From: Sphingomonadaceae bacterium
Lineage (GTDB): Bacteria; Pseudomonadota; Alphaproteobacteria; Sphingomonadales; Sphingomonadaceae
Length of the DNA stretch: 38,047 nucleotides
Direction: 5' to 3'
NCBI GenBank assembly: GCA_029268145.1
Contig: JAJUHA010000021.1
Location: 1 to 38,047 of the forward strand
The translations under genes and the position numbers were made by a program. Position 1 is the first letter of the stretch. Every line of letters starts with the position of its first letter. Under the pieces are notes generated by a model that was given only the letters and a program-made list of their open reading frames with translations, was not told the origin of the DNA and did no database searches. Below, in pieces: positions 23,245 through 34,817 of this stretch.

Positions 23245-24461
23245 GCGCAGCCCGGGCCGTGCCGGACCGGCAGGGTCTCCTGCCGCTGTTCCTGACCGTG
23301 TTCATCGGCCTCATGGGCTTTGGCGTGGTCCTGCCGGTCTTCCCCTTCTGGGGCCGCGCGCTCGGCGCCGAGCCCGCGCTCATCACCGTCATGCTGGGCG
23401 CCTATTCGCTCGGCCAGTTCCTCGGGGCACCGCTTTGGGGCCGGCTGTCCGACCGGCTCGGCCGCCGCCCTGCCCTCCTTGCGTCGCTCGCCGGCTGCGC
23501 CCTCGCCTTCCTCTGGATGGCACTTGCCCGGGACATCTGGGCCCTGGGCGCGTCCCGCCTGGTCGGCGGCTTCATGGCGGGCAACATCGCGATCGCCTTC
23601 GCCTTCGTCGGCGACGTGACCGACGCCGGCAGCCGCCCGCGCGCCATGGGCCTGCTCGGCGCGGCCTTCGGGCTCGGCTTCATCTTCGGCCCCGCCATCG
23701 GCGGGCTCGTCGCCGGCACTGCGCCGGATTCGCGTGACTTCGCCCGGGTCGCGGCCGTTGCCGCCAGCGTCACCCTGCTCGCCTTCCTTGCGGTGCTCCT
23801 CCTGCTGCCCGAAAGCCTGCCGCCCGCCCGCCGCCTCGCCGCGCGCGATCCGGCACCGGCCGGATCGGCCGCCACCCGCTCGCCGCTCGCCCTCCTTCGC
23901 GCGCGACCGGCCGTCGGGCGCCTCATGCTGCTCGCGCTTCTCGTGATTGGGGCTGCCGCCATGATGGAGACCAGCTTCGCCCTGTTCGCCGACGACATGC
24001 TGGGCTGGTCACCGCGCGAGGTCGGGCTGGCCTTCGGGCTCATCGGGACCATCGCCGCCGGGCTGCAGGCGGGCGCTGCCGCGCCGCTTGCCCGGGCGCT
24101 GGGCTCGCGCCGGGTCGCCCGCCTCGGGATCCTCGCCTATGCGCTGGGGCTTGCCGGGCTGGGGCTTGCCACGACGGCGGGGCAGACGCTCGCCGCGCTC
24201 GCCGTGACCTCGGCCGGCGTCGGGCTGTTCACGCCGGCCTTCCAGACGCTGGTGGCCGATGCCGCAACCGACCGCGACCGCGGCCTCGTCAACGGGTTGA
24301 CGCAGGGCGCATCGGCCATGGGCCGGATCCTCGGCCCCGTGGTCTCGGGCGGGCTCTACCAGGGGCTCGGGCCGTCGAGCCCGTTCCTGGCCGGCGCCTC
24401 GCTCATGCTGGCCGCCCTCGCGCTCGCCCTTGCGACCGGGCGCGACGGAACCGCCCCATGA
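23241..24461 (+). CDS. Major facilitator superfamily transporter (TetA/Bcr-like)
   Basis: 406 residues with about 12 membrane helices. The motif 'GAPLWGRLSDRLGRRPALLASL' after helix 2 is the MFS signature. 'GAAFGLGFIFGPAIGG' in helix 5 resembles motif C of drug/H+ antiporters, suggesting efflux. The ATG overlaps the Rieske stop (ATGA) and its stop overlaps the next start (ATGA). Together with the MFS gene of the leftward arm the cluster has two such transporters. Confidence 0.9.
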   Translation: MSAARAVPDRQGLLPLFLTVFIGLMGFGVVLPVFPFWGRALGAEPALITVMLGAYSLGQFLGAPLWGRLSDRLGRRPALLASLAGCALAFLWMALARDIWALGASRLVGGFMAGNIAIAFAFVGDVTDAGSRPRAMGLLGAAFGLGFIFGPAIGGLVAGTAPDSRDFARVAAVAASVTLLAFLAVLLLLPESLPPARRLAARDPAPAGSAATRSPLALLRARPAVGRLMLLALLVIGAAAMMETSFALFADDMLGWSPREVGLAFGLIGTIAAGLQAGAAAPLARALGSRRVARLGILAYALGLAGLGLATTAGQTLAALAVTSAGVGLFTPAFQTLVADAATDRDRGLVNGLTQGASAMGRILGPVVSGGLYQGLGPSSPFLAGASLMLAALALALATGRDGTAP

Positions 24462-25699
24462 TCCGCGCGCCCGCCCGCATCGCCGGTCTCGGCCTTCTCG
24501 CCCTCCTGCTGGCGGCGGGCGCCCTCTGGCTCGCCAACCGGGCGTATCTGGACCGCTACCTGCGCATGGCGGTCGCGCAGTTCCGCGGCGAAAGCCAGAG
24601 GGCCGACTGGTACGACCCGGTCGACCCCGTGCCCGGCGCCCCCTTCGTGCCGCTTCCCGTCGCCACCACGCCCGCCATCGCCCCCGCCTTCCTCGCAGCC
24701 GCGCGCGCCTATGCCGAGGAGACCCGCTCCGAGGGCTTCCTCGTCTGGCAGGGCGGAGCGCTCCAGCACGCCAGCTACTTCGGCGGCCACCAGCCGCGGG
24801 ATCTTCTCGCGTCCAAGTCCATGGCCAAGATGGTGGTGGGCATCCTCATCGGCCGCGCGGTCGCGCTTGGCCACATCAGGAGCATCGACCAGCCCGTCGC
24901 CGACTTCATCACCGAGTGGAAGGGAACCGACAGGGACGGGCCCACGATCCGCCACTTCCTCCAGAATTCGAGCGGGATCAGCCGCTTCCGCTACGACGAT
25001 TTCGCCCCCTGGTCGCTCACCATGCGGGAGTATCTCTCCAGCCACCACGAGGACATCCTGATCCACGAGACCCGGCGCGACTATGAACCTGGCACGGAGT
25101 ATGACTATTCGATGATCACGAGCGACGTGCTGGCGATCGTGATCGAGCGCGCGACCGGCAGGCGCTACGCCGACTTCCTCGGAACCGAACTGCTGAAGCC
25201 GATCGGCGCGGCCGGCGGCACCGTCTATGTGAACCGCCCCGGCGGCCTTGCCCATGCCGGCTGCTGCCTGATGCTCCCGGCCGAAAGCTTCGTCCGGCTC
25301 GGGATCCTGCTGGCCCGCGACGGGGTATGGGAAAGCCGGCGGCTGCTGCCCGAGGGCTGGGTCGCCCAGACCGTCACGCCCTCGCCCGCCAACCCGCACT
25401 GGGGCCTTCACATGTGGATCGGCCGGCCCTGCGTCAGACGGCTGCGCTGGTTCCCGGAGCGCTCGCAGCCGGTCGGCGTCCTGCATTCGGAATGCTATCT
25501 CGCCGACGATCTCTTCCTCTTCGACGGCTCGGGCAACCAGGCGATGTGGATCGTCCCCAGCCGCGATCTCGTGGTGCTGCGCTTCGGCCCGCCGCCCACC
25601 CGCCGGCCGGGCGAGCCCGGCGAGTTCGACAACAGCCGGCTTCCCAACACGGTGATGCGCGGGATGGACGCGCTGGCAGCGGCCGCCGGCCCCGGCTGA
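24458..25699 (+). CDS. Membrane-anchored serine hydrolase of the beta-lactamase/esterase family
   Basis: 413 residues. An N-terminal hydrophobic anchor (about 6-27) puts the enzyme in the periplasm. The S-x-x-K motif is SMAK with Ser121 and Lys124. The second-motif tyrosine is probably Tyr217 in 'YDYSMITSD', but the usual YxN asparagine is replaced by methionine. This pattern fits EstB-type esterases or 6-aminohexanoate-dimer-hydrolase-like amidases better than true beta-lactamases. Last gene of the five-gene operon, coupled by ATGA. It may hydrolyse an ester or amide in the substrate before or after transport. Confidence 0.87.
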   Translation: MIRAPARIAGLGLLALLLAAGALWLANRAYLDRYLRMAVAQFRGESQRADWYDPVDPVPGAPFVPLPVATTPAIAPAFLAAARAYAEETRSEGFLVWQGGALQHASYFGGHQPRDLLASKSMAKMVVGILIGRAVALGHIRSIDQPVADFITEWKGTDRDGPTIRHFLQNSSGISRFRYDDFAPWSLTMREYLSSHHEDILIHETRRDYEPGTEYDYSMITSDVLAIVIERATGRRYADFLGTELLKPIGAAGGTVYVNRPGGLAHAGCCLMLPAESFVRLGILLARDGVWESRRLLPEGWVAQTVTPSPANPHWGLHMWIGRPCVRRLRWFPERSQPVGVLHSECYLADDLFLFDGSGNQAMWIVPSRDLVVLRFGPPPTRRPGEPGEFDNSRLPNTVMRGMDALAAAAGPG

Positions 25700-25709
25700 A
25701 GGGGCCGGC
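25685..25709 (+). terminator. G+C-rich hairpin at the end of the Rieske operon
   Basis: A perfect 9-bp stem (25685-25693 with 25701-25709) encloses a 7-base loop containing the serine-hydrolase stop codon. No U tract follows, so the terminator role is tentative. Confidence 0.35.
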
Positions 25710-25854
25710 CCTGCGCGCGGTCAGGACCGCGGGGCGCCCGCCGCCGGATCGCCACCGGCCTCAGCGGCGTGGCGCTCGACCCCTTCCCATCCGCACATCG
25801 GCCTTTCTCGGCGCAGTCAAACCCTTCTAGGGTGGCGCCCGAAGGGAGGATCCG

Positions 25855-27132
25855 ATGAAACCGCTCATCCTGCTCGCCACGCTTCTCGCGCTTCCGGCCG
25901 CGGCCGAGACCCTCGTCATCCAGGCCGACCGCGTGCTGGCCGAGCCGGGCAAGGCGCCGCGCGGCCCCACCTCGATCCTCGTCGAGAAGGGCCGGATCGT
26001 CGCCGTGCTCGATGGCCGGCAGACCCCCTCCGGCGCCCGCGTGCTCGACCTCGGCGCCCGCTTCGTTCTGCCGGGCCTCATCGATTCCCATGTCCATCTC
26101 GATTCGGATGCCGGCGGCACCGCCGCCTTCGTCGAGGCCCTGACCGAATCCCCCGGCCATGCCGCGCTCCGGGCGCAGTGGAACGGCATGAAGACCCTGC
26201 TTGCCGGCTTCACCACCGTCCGGAACCTGGGCGACCGGACGGGGGCGACGCTGGCGCTGCGCGACGCGATCGCTGCCGGCTGGGTGAAGGGCCCGCGGAT
26301 CCTCGATGCCGGCCGCTCCATCTCGGTCACCTCCGGCCACATGGATTCGACCCTCTCGATCGCCGAGATGCTCCACGGCAGCATTCCGCAGGACAATCTG
26401 TGCAACTCGCCCGAGCAGTGCCGCGAGGCGGTGCGCCGCCAGGTGCGCCGCGGCGTCGACGTCATCAAGATCGCGACCACGGGCGGGGTCAACAGCCGCA
26501 TCGGCGCCGGGCTCGAGCAGCAGATGTTCGAGGACGAGGCGAAGGCGGTCATGGAGACCGCGCGCCTCCACGGCAAGCGGGTCGCGGTCCACGCCCATGG
26601 CACGGGCGGAGTCAATGTCGCGCTCGCCCATGGCGCCGCCTCGATCGAGCATGGCACCATGCTCGATTCGCGCTCGCTCGAGCTGTTCCGCACGTCCGGC
26701 GCCTTCTACGTCCCCACGCTCTCCACCGTGAACGGCTACCGCGAGCGGCTGGCCAAGGACCCCAACGCCTACCCGCCGGACGTGCTCGAGAAGGTGAAGT
26801 GGCGCATCTCCATCACCGGCAAGAGCCTCGAGCAGGCGGTGCCGGCGGGTGTCCGGATCGCGTTCGGCACCGATGCCGGAGTCTCGAAGCACGGCCGCAA
26901 CGCCGACGAGTTCGAGCTGATGGTGGCCCACGGCATGACGCCGGCGACGGCCATTGCCGCTGCCACCGTCAATGCCGCCGAGCTCCTCGGCCTTGCCGGT
27001 GAGATCGGCGCGCTCCGGCCCGGCATGGCGGCCGACATCATCGCCGTCGAAGGCGACCCGCTCAAGGACGTCCGGGCGCTGAAGCAGGTCCGCTTCGTGA
27101 TGAAGGGGGGCGAGGTGATCCGCGCCGACTAG
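25855..27132 (+). CDS. Secreted amidohydrolase (imidazolonepropionase/prolidase-like)
   Basis: 425 residues with a short signal peptide (1-17, ending AAA). TIM-barrel amidohydrolase of the imidazolonepropionase-like group that includes metal-dependent Xaa-Arg/Xaa-Pro carboxypeptidases. Metal ligands visible: His79 and His81 ('DSHVHL'), Lys205 as the probable carboxylated bridging lysine ('DVIKIATTGG'), His246/His248 and His266 in 'AVHAHGTGG' and 'SIEHGT', and the Asp of 'FGTDAGVSKHG'. A GGGAGGATCCG ribosome site precedes the ATG. It is 155 bases after the Rieske operon on the same strand; that gap shows only the terminal hairpin. Whether it belongs to the pathway is open. Stop shares CTAG with the convergent VOC gene. 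Confidence 0.87.
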   Translation: MKPLILLATLLALPAAAETLVIQADRVLAEPGKAPRGPTSILVEKGRIVAVLDGRQTPSGARVLDLGARFVLPGLIDSHVHLDSDAGGTAAFVEALTESPGHAALRAQWNGMKTLLAGFTTVRNLGDRTGATLALRDAIAAGWVKGPRILDAGRSISVTSGHMDSTLSIAEMLHGSIPQDNLCNSPEQCREAVRRQVRRGVDVIKIATTGGVNSRIGAGLEQQMFEDEAKAVMETARLHGKRVAVHAHGTGGVNVALAHGAASIEHGTMLDSRSLELFRTSGAFYVPTLSTVNGYRERLAKDPNAYPPDVLEKVKWRISITGKSLEQAVPAGVRIAFGTDAGVSKHGRNADEFELMVAHGMTPATAIAAATVNAAELLGLAGEIGALRPGMAADIIAVEGDPLKDVRALKQVRFVMKGGEVIRAD

Positions 27133-27584
27133 CCGCCCAGCGCCGCCATCCGCCGGTCGAGCTCGTCCCAGGGCACATCCTCGACATGGGTGGCAAGCGT
27201 CCAGCGGTGGCCGAACGGGTCGCTGATCTGGCTGGACCGGTCGCCCCAGGGCTTGAGGTCGGGCGGGAAGATCTCGGCTGCGCCCGCGGCGAGCGCCCGG
27301 GCATGGGCCGCGTCGACATCGTCCACGTAGAGAAGGAGCGAGACGGTGGTGCCCCCGCGCGACGCCGGGCCGAGGATGTCCATCTCGGCATATTCGTCGG
27401 CCAGCATCAGGTGGCCGCCGCCCAGCGCCAGCTCGGCATGGCCCACCCTGCCCTGCCAGTCCATCCGATAGACGAGATGCGCGCCGAGCACCTTCCGGTA
27501 CCAGGCGATGGCCTCGTCCGCATTGGCGACGCTGAGGTAGGGCGTGACTCCGGCATAGCCGGCGGGCGGGTTGGCAACGGCCAT
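27129..27584 (-). CDS. VOC-family (glyoxalase/PhnB-like) protein
   Basis: 151 residues with the two-module vicinal-oxygen-chelate fold: '[26 protein letters not shown]' opens the first module, and '[22 protein letters not shown]' through '[12 protein letters not shown]' forms the second. This is the PhnB-like branch, whose members are mostly of unknown function. ATG 27584 has GGAGGAT upstream and begins at the domain; the longer frame upstream is the antisense shadow of purL. Divergent from purL across 91 bases. Confidence 0.88.
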   Translation of the reverse strand: MAVANPPAGYAGVTPYLSVANADEAIAWYRKVLGAHLVYRMDWQGRVGHAELALGGGHLMLADEYAEMDILGPASRGGTTVSLLLYVDDVDAAHARALAAGAAEIFPPDLKPWGDRSSQISDPFGHRWTLATHVEDVPWDELDRRMAALGG

Positions 27585-27675
27585 GCGAGGATCCTCCCGC
27601 CTCCTCCCTAGCAGATGCCGGCGCCCGTTGCGACCCTGCTGGCCCCCCGTCGGCCGCCGCGCTAGAGCCCGCGCC

Positions 27676-29886
<2,211 letters not shown>

Positions 29887-29936
29887 GCCGCCACCCCCGG
29901 GCGAGCCGGGGCCCGGACCGGCACCGGGGGCCGGGC

Positions 29937-29970
29937 GGGTCAGGCGGGCCGGGTCAGGAGGGCCGGGTCA
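29937..29970. repeat. 14-bp tandem repeat at the lexA 3' end
   Basis: Two full 14-base units (GGGTCAGGCGGGCC, GGGTCAGGAGGGCC) and a third GGGTCA start at 29937, 29951 and 29965. The last contains the lexA stop codon. The rest of the purL-lexA gap (29887-29936) is G+C-rich with overlapping imperfect hairpins but no U tract. Confidence 0.8.
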
Positions 29971-30648
29971 GTAGCGGCGGAGCAGGCCGGCAAGCCGGCC
30001 CTGGATCTTCACGCGCGAGGGGAGGTAGAGCTGCGGGGCGTAGGCGCTGTTGGCCGGATCGAGCCGGACCATCCCCTTCTCCCGGTGGAAATATTTGAGG
30101 GTCGCCTCGCTGTCGTCGATGAGCGCGACGACGATGTCGCCGGGGCGGGCTTCCTCGCACCTGCGGATGAGCGCATAGTCGCCGTCGAGGATGCCGGCCT
30201 CCACCATGGAGTCGCCCACCACCTGCAGGGCATAATGTTCGCCCGCGCCAAGGAGGTCGGCCGGCACGTCGAGCGTCTCCCGGTCTTCCACCGCCTCGAT
30301 GGGGCGGCCGGCTGCGATCCGGCCGGCAAAGGGCAGCGTGCGCAGCGCAGCAGCACGCGCGCGCTCGGCCGCTCGGGTGCGCGCTGCGGCAAGGTCGGCA
30401 ACCGCCGCGGACGGCGCGGCGGGCGGCCGTGCATCGGGGGGCAGGCGCAGCACCTCGAGCGCGCGGGCGCGGTTGGGAAGCCGGCGCAGGAAGCCGCGCT
30501 CCTCGAGCGCCTCGACCAGGCGGTGGACCCCCGACTTGGACCTGAGATCGAGCGCCTCCTTCATTTCCTCGAAGGAGGGGGAGACGCCCGTCTCCTCGAG
30601 GCGCGCGACAATGAAGGTCAGGAGATCGTGCTGCTTGGCGGTCAGCAT
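29968..30648 (-). CDS. lexA: LexA repressor (SOS regulator)
   Basis: Represses DNA-damage genes and self-cleaves with RecA filaments. 226 residues. N-terminal winged helix at 1-65 ('[54 protein letters not shown]'). An Ala/Arg-rich linker spans about 70-105. Cleavage site Ala113-Gly114 is in 'GRIAAGRP'. Catalytic dyad is Ser147 ('VGDSMVEAG') and Lys185 ('EATLKYF'), 38 apart, as in the family. Two overlapping LexA boxes lie just upstream, so it autoregulates. It is co-directional with moeA (66-base gap) but has its own operator. Confidence 0.96.
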   Translation of the reverse strand: MLTAKQHDLLTFIVARLEETGVSPSFEEMKEALDLRSKSGVHRLVEALEERGFLRRLPNRARALEVLRLPPDARPPAAPSAAVADLAAARTRAAERARAAALRTLPFAGRIAAGRPIEAVEDRETLDVPADLLGAGEHYALQVVGDSMVEAGILDGDYALIRRCEEARPGDIVVALIDDSEATLKYFHREKGMVRLDPANSAYAPQLYLPSRVKIQGRLAGLLRRY

Positions 30649-30665
30649 GGAAGACGCCCCGGGCC

Positions 30666-30691
30666 GAACATGGCGGGAACATTAGGCGAAC
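30666..30691 (-). promoter_or_regulatory. Two overlapping LexA (SOS) boxes before lexA
   Basis: Reading the minus strand: GTTC-GCCTAAT-GTTC-CCGCCAT-GTTC. Three GTTC half-sites at exact 11-base spacing make two consecutive GTTC-N7-GTTC boxes sharing the middle half-site. The block ends 17 bases before the lexA ATG. Confidence 0.9.
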
Positions 30692-30714
30692 TTCCGCGGC
30701 CAGGTCAAGCCGCG

Positions 30715-31917
30715 TCAGAGCCTTATCACGGGAACGGGCGCACCTGCGGCGACCGGGCCATCGCCCTCGGGCCGGACGAGAAGCGCATCGGCCGCCGCAA
30801 GGACCGAAAGCAGCGCGCTGTCCTGCCGGTCGAAGGGGCGCACGCGGGGGAGGCCATCGCCGGGTTCGAGCCGGGCGCGCAGATAGTGGCGGCGCGGCCC
30901 GTTGGCGGGGAGATCGGCGGCGGCCAGCGCGGGCTCCTCGCGCGGGAGCGGATCGGGCTCGCCCTGGAGCCGGCGCACCAGCGGCAGCAGGAACAGGATG
31001 GCGCAGACGAAGGCCGAGACCGGGTTGCCGGGCAGGCCGAGGAGCGGCGTGGCGCCGAGGCGCCCGGCGAGCAGCGGCTTGCCTGGCCTGAGCGCGATCC
31101 GCCAGAAATCGACGGCGCCGCCCACGTCGCGCAGGACGGGGCCGACGAGGTCATGATCGCCGACCGACGCGCCGCCGAGGGTGACGAGGAGATCGGCCGA
31201 CTCCGCCGCCGTCTGCAGTGCTGCGGCGAGCGCCTCGCGCCGGTCGGGGACGATGCCGCAATCCGCGACGTCGGCGCCGGCGGCGGCAAGCTGGGCCATG
31301 AGCATCACCCCGTTCGAGGAGACGATCTGGCCCGGCCCCGGGGCCGTGCCGGGCGGGACCAGCTCGTCCCCCGTGGCGAGCAGCGCCACCCGGGGGCGGC
31401 GCCGGACCGGCACCATGGCGTGGCCGGCCGCGGCAAGGAGGCCGAGACGGGCGGGGCCGAGGCGGGTGCCGGCGGCAAGGAGCGGCGCGCCCGCAGCGCA
31501 ATCCTGGCCGGCCCGGCGGATGTTGGCGCCGGGCCCGCGCGGCCCTTCGCCTTCGAGGCGGACAAAGCCGCCCTCGGCCGCCATCTCCTCCTGCACGGCG
31601 ACCGTGTCGGCGCCTTCGGGGACGACAGCCCCCGTGAAGATCCGCACCGCCTGCCCTGCTCCGACCTGCCCCGGAAACGGCCGCCCGGCGGCCGCCTCGC
31701 CGCGGATGGCGAGCGAACCCGGCAGGTCGGCGAAGCGGCAGGCCCACCCGTCCATGGCCGAGACATCGGCAGGGGGCTGGGAGAGCCGCGCGGCAAGGTC
31801 ATCGGCCAGCACCCGCCCGTGGGCCGCGGGCAGCGGCACGGTCTCGGCAGGAAGCGGCGCGGCCCCGGCAAGCAGGCGGGCCTGCGCCGCCGCCACCGGC
31901 AGCAGCTCAGCCGGCAC
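30715..31917 (-). CDS. moeA: Molybdopterin molybdenumtransferase MoeA
   Basis: Inserts molybdate into adenylylated molybdopterin to complete Moco. 400 residues. It begins '[16 protein letters not shown]' at a GTG (31917) that overlaps the moaC stop by 11 bases; the longer frame upstream has no family sequence. Motifs: '[12 protein letters not shown]' (about 51-62), '[18 protein letters not shown]', the MPT-binding '[24 protein letters not shown]', '[11 protein letters not shown]' and '[16 protein letters not shown]'. Typical length. Last gene of the trp-moa run. Confidence 0.93.
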   Translation of the reverse strand: MPAELLPVAAAQARLLAGAAPLPAETVPLPAAHGRVLADDLAARLSQPPADVSAMDGWACRFADLPGSLAIRGEAAAGRPFPGQVGAGQAVRIFTGAVVPEGADTVAVQEEMAAEGGFVRLEGEGPRGPGANIRRAGQDCAAGAPLLAAGTRLGPARLGLLAAAGHAMVPVRRRPRVALLATGDELVPPGTAPGPGQIVSSNGVMLMAQLAAAGADVADCGIVPDRREALAAALQTAAESADLLVTLGGASVGDHDLVGPVLRDVGGAVDFWRIALRPGKPLLAGRLGATPLLGLPGNPVSAFVCAILFLLPLVRRLQGEPDPLPREEPALAAADLPANGPRRHYLRARLEPGDGLPRVRPFDRQDSALLSVLAAADALLVRPEGDGPVAAGAPVPVIRL

Positions 31918-32395
31918 GCGGGTCCGCGGCCGTCCAGTCGCCCGAGGCGCCGCCGCGCTTGGCAACCAGGCGGATGCCCTCGATGACCATGGCGCGATCG
32001 AGGCTCTTCGCCATGTCATAGACGGCGAGCAGCGCGACCGAGACGGCGGTGAGCGCCTCCATCTCGACTCCGGTCCTCCCCGAGACCTCGACTTCGGCGC
32101 GCGCCGTCACGCCGTCTTCTCCGAGCGCGAGGTCGAGCCGGACGGCGTCGAGCAGGAGCGGGTGGCAAAGCGGCACCAGCTCGGCCGTCCGCTTGGCCGC
32201 CATGATGCCCGCCACGCGGGCAACCGCGAGCACGTCGCCCTTGGCAGCCGCGCCGGCGGCAATCGCGGCGCGGGCGGCGTCGTTCATCCGGATGCGCCCC
32301 TCGGCAGCCGCGAGGCGGCGCGTTTCCGCCTTGGCGCCGACATCGACCATCCGCGCCGCCCCGGCCTCGTCGAGATGGGTGAGGCGGCCCGTCAT
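31907..32395 (-). CDS. moaC: Cyclic pyranopterin monophosphate synthase MoaC
   Basis: Converts 3',8-cyclo-7,8-dihydro-GTP (the MoaA product) to cPMP in molybdenum-cofactor synthesis. 162 residues, normal. Hallmarks '[22 protein letters not shown]' (about 16-37), 'PLCHPLLLD' (about 75-83), '[29 protein letters not shown]' with the catalytic lysine of 'MAKSLD'. Its ATG shares one base with the trpC stop (TGATG). Confidence 0.95.
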   Translation of the reverse strand: MTGRLTHLDEAGAARMVDVGAKAETRRLAAAEGRIRMNDAARAAIAAGAAAKGDVLAVARVAGIMAAKRTAELVPLCHPLLLDAVRLDLALGEDGVTARAEVEVSGRTGVEMEALTAVSVALLAVYDMAKSLDRAMVIEGIRLVAKRGGASGDWTAADPRAG

Positions 32396-33180
32396 CAGGC
32401 CCCCAGCAGCGCCCGGGTGGCGGCCGCGACATCGGCCGCGCGCATCAGGCTCTCGCCCACCAGGAAGGCGGGAACTCCGGCGGCCTGCAGCCTCGCGAGG
32501 TCCGCATGGGAGCGGATCCCGCTCTCGGCGACGAGCAGGCGATCGGAGGGAATGCGCGCAGCCAGCCGGACCGTGGTGTCGAGATCGACCGCCATGGTCC
32601 TCAGATCCCGGTTGTTCACGCCGATGAGGGTGGCGGGAAGGGCGAGCGCGCGCTCCAGCTCGGCCTCGTCATGCACTTCGACGAGGACATCGAGGCCGAG
32701 CGCGCGCGCCTCGGCGGCAAGGTCGGCGAGCAGGGCGTCGTCGAGCGCTGCGACGATGAGGAGAAGGCAGTCCGCACCCAGCGCGCGCGTCTCGGCCACC
32801 TGGTAGCTCTCGAGGATGAAGTCCTTGCGCAGCACGGGCAGGTCGACTGCCGCGCGGGCCAGCGCGACATTGCGGTCGGCGCCCTGGAAGAAGGGCTCGT
32901 CGGTGAGGACCGAGAGGCAGGTGGCCCCGCCGGCGGCATAGGCGCTGGCGATGGCGGCCACGTCGAAGTCGGGCCGGATGAGGCCCTGGCTCGGGCTGGC
33001 CTTCTTGATCTCGGCGATGAGCGCCGGCCGGCCCGCAAGGCGCGCACCGGCGAGCGCGGCCGCGAAGCCCCGCACCGGTGGCGCTCCGGCAAGATCGAGG
33101 CTCTCGCGCGGGCGCACCACCTTGCGCGCCGCCACATGGTCGCGCTTGCGCTGCAGGATGGGCTGGAGCCGGTCGGCCAT
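32395..33180 (-). CDS. trpC: Indole-3-glycerol-phosphate synthase TrpC
   Basis: Ring-closing decarboxylation of CdRP to indole-3-glycerol phosphate in tryptophan synthesis. 261 residues, TIM barrel. Signatures: '[20 protein letters not shown]' (about 54-73, catalytic Lys), '[12 protein letters not shown]', '[15 protein letters not shown]' and '[13 protein letters not shown]', then 'VAESGI'. Nine bases after trpD; coupled to moaC. Confidence 0.96.
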   Translation of the reverse strand: MADRLQPILQRKRDHVAARKVVRPRESLDLAGAPPVRGFAAALAGARLAGRPALIAEIKKASPSQGLIRPDFDVAAIASAYAAGGATCLSVLTDEPFFQGADRNVALARAAVDLPVLRKDFILESYQVAETRALGADCLLLIVAALDDALLADLAAEARALGLDVLVEVHDEAELERALALPATLIGVNNRDLRTMAVDLDTTVRLAARIPSDRLLVAESGIRSHADLARLQAAGVPAFLVGESLMRAADVAAATRALLGA

Positions 33181-33189
33181 GGCGCTCCC

Positions 33190-34191
33190 CTAGCGGAAGG
33201 CGAGGAAGCGCGCGAGCCGGTCGGCAGCGCTGCCATCCGCGATCCGGGCGGCGGCCATGGCGATGGCAGGCGCCCAGCCATCGGCCCGGCCGGCGAGGCG
33301 CAGCGCCGCTGCCGCGTTGGCCACCACGATGGCGCGATAGGCCCGAAGCGCCGCCGTGCCCGCGTCGCCGCGAAGCAGCGCGCCCAGCATCTCCGCATTG
33401 TGCGCCGCATCGCCCCCGGCGATCGCGGCGCGCGGGAAGGGCCCCAGGCCATGGCCGGCCGCGTCGAAGGGCTCTTCGGCAAGCCCGTCCGGCCCGGCCC
33501 AGAGCAGCTGCGAGGGCGCATCGACGGCAAGCTCGTCGAGCCCCGCCCCGTGGACCATCACCACCCGTTCGGCACCCAGGGCGAGCGCGGCCCGCGCCAT
33601 GGGCTCCATCCAGCCGGGCGCGAACACCCCGACCATCTGGCGCCGGACTCCGGCCGGGCTGGCCAGCGGGCCCAGCAGGTTGAAGATGGTGCGCGTGCCG
33701 AGCGCGCGGCGGACCGGGGCGATGCGCGCCAGCGCCGGGTGGTGGCGCTGGGCGAACAGGAAGGCGACTCCGACCTCGTCGATGCAGGCGCCAAGCCGGT
33801 CGGGCGGCAGGTCGAGCCGGGCGCCAAGCGCTTCGAGGACATCGGCCGCGCCGCAGCGCGACGAGGCGGCGCGGTTGCCGTGCTTGGCAACCGGCACCCC
33901 GGCGGCCGCCACCACGAACGACGCGGCGGTCGAGACGTTGAGGCTGTGGCTGCCGTCGCCGCCGGTGCCGCACAGGTCGATCGCACCCGCCGGAGCCGGA
34001 ACCGGGACCATCCGCGCCCGCATCGCGCCGGCGGCCGCGGCGATCTCGGTCGCCGTCTCGCCGCGGGCGGCAAGCCGCCGGAGGAAGTCCGCCAGGTCCG
34101 CGTCCGCCACCCGGCCGTCAAGGATGGCGGCAAAGGCCGCGGCGGCGTCCGCCGCGTCGAGCGGGCGTGCCGGATCGGGAAGGCGGGTCAC
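33190..34191 (-). CDS. trpD: Anthranilate phosphoribosyltransferase TrpD
   Basis: Transfers phosphoribose from PRPP to anthranilate. 333 residues. The PRPP loop is '[52 protein letters not shown]' (starting about residue 72), followed by '[11 protein letters not shown]' and '[15 protein letters not shown]'. The ATG overlaps the trpG stop (ATGA). Confidence 0.96.
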   Translation of the reverse strand: MTRLPDPARPLDAADAAAAFAAILDGRVADADLADFLRRLAARGETATEIAAAAGAMRARMVPVPAPAGAIDLCGTGGDGSHSLNVSTAASFVVAAAGVPVAKHGNRAASSRCGAADVLEALGARLDLPPDRLGACIDEVGVAFLFAQRHHPALARIAPVRRALGTRTIFNLLGPLASPAGVRRQMVGVFAPGWMEPMARAALALGAERVVMVHGAGLDELAVDAPSQLLWAGPDGLAEEPFDAAGHGLGPFPRAAIAGGDAAHNAEMLGALLRGDAGTAALRAYRAIVVANAAAALRLAGRADGWAPAIAMAAARIADGSAADRLARFLAFR

Positions 34192-34817
34192 CGGACGAGC
34201 GCGGGCGCGTGGGCGGCGGCGATCGGCTCGACCGGTGCATGGGGGATGCCGGCCAGGTCGAGGAAGTTGGCGAGCAGGCGATGGCCATGCTCGGTCGCGA
34301 TCGACTCGGGGTGGAACTGCACGCCGTGCAGGGGAAGCGTGGCGTGGCCAAGGCCCATGACGATGCCATCCTCGGTCCAGGCATTGACGCGCAGCACGGG
34401 CGGGAGCGAGGCGCGTTCGGCGATGAGGCTGTGGTAGCGGGTGGCCGTGAAGGGGGAGGGAAGGCCGGCGAAAACGCCGGTGCCGTCATGGAAGACCGGC
34501 GAGGTCTTGCCATGCATCAGCACGGGCGCGCGCACCACCCGGCCCTGGAAGGCCTGGGCGAGCGCCTGGTGGCCGAGGCAGACCCCGAGAAGCGGGACGC
34601 CCGCGTGAGCGGCAAGGCCGATGAGCTCGAGGCAGATGCCCGCCTCGTCCGGCGTGCAGGGACCGGGCGAGAGGAGGAGCGCCTGCGGCCGAAGGGCGAG
34701 CGCGTCGGCCGCCGACAGCGCGTCGTTGCGGCGCACCTCGACCTCCGCCCCCAGCTCCTGGAGATAGTGGACGAGGTTGAAGGTGAAGCTGTCGTAATTG
34801 TCGATGACGAGGATCAT
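34188..34817 (-). CDS. trpG: Anthranilate/aminodeoxychorismate synthase component II (glutamine amidotransferase)
   Basis: Class I glutaminase that supplies ammonia to the chorismate-using partner (TrpE, and often PabB). 209 residues. Begins '[19 protein letters not shown]'; oxyanion '[13 protein letters not shown]'; nucleophile Cys80 in 'GVCLGHQ'; His-Glu pair in '[14 protein letters not shown]'. ATG overlaps the tpiA stop (TGATG). trpE is not in the window although it often precedes trpG, so TrpG may serve TrpE and PabB encoded elsewhere. Confidence 0.95.
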   Translation of the reverse strand: MILVIDNYDSFTFNLVHYLQELGAEVEVRRNDALSAADALALRPQALLLSPGPCTPDEAGICLELIGLAAHAGVPLLGVCLGHQALAQAFQGRVVRAPVLMHGKTSPVFHDGTGVFAGLPSPFTATRYHSLIAERASLPPVLRVNAWTEDGIVMGLGHATLPLHGVQFHPESIATEHGHRLLANFLDLAGIPHAPVEPIAAAHAPALVR

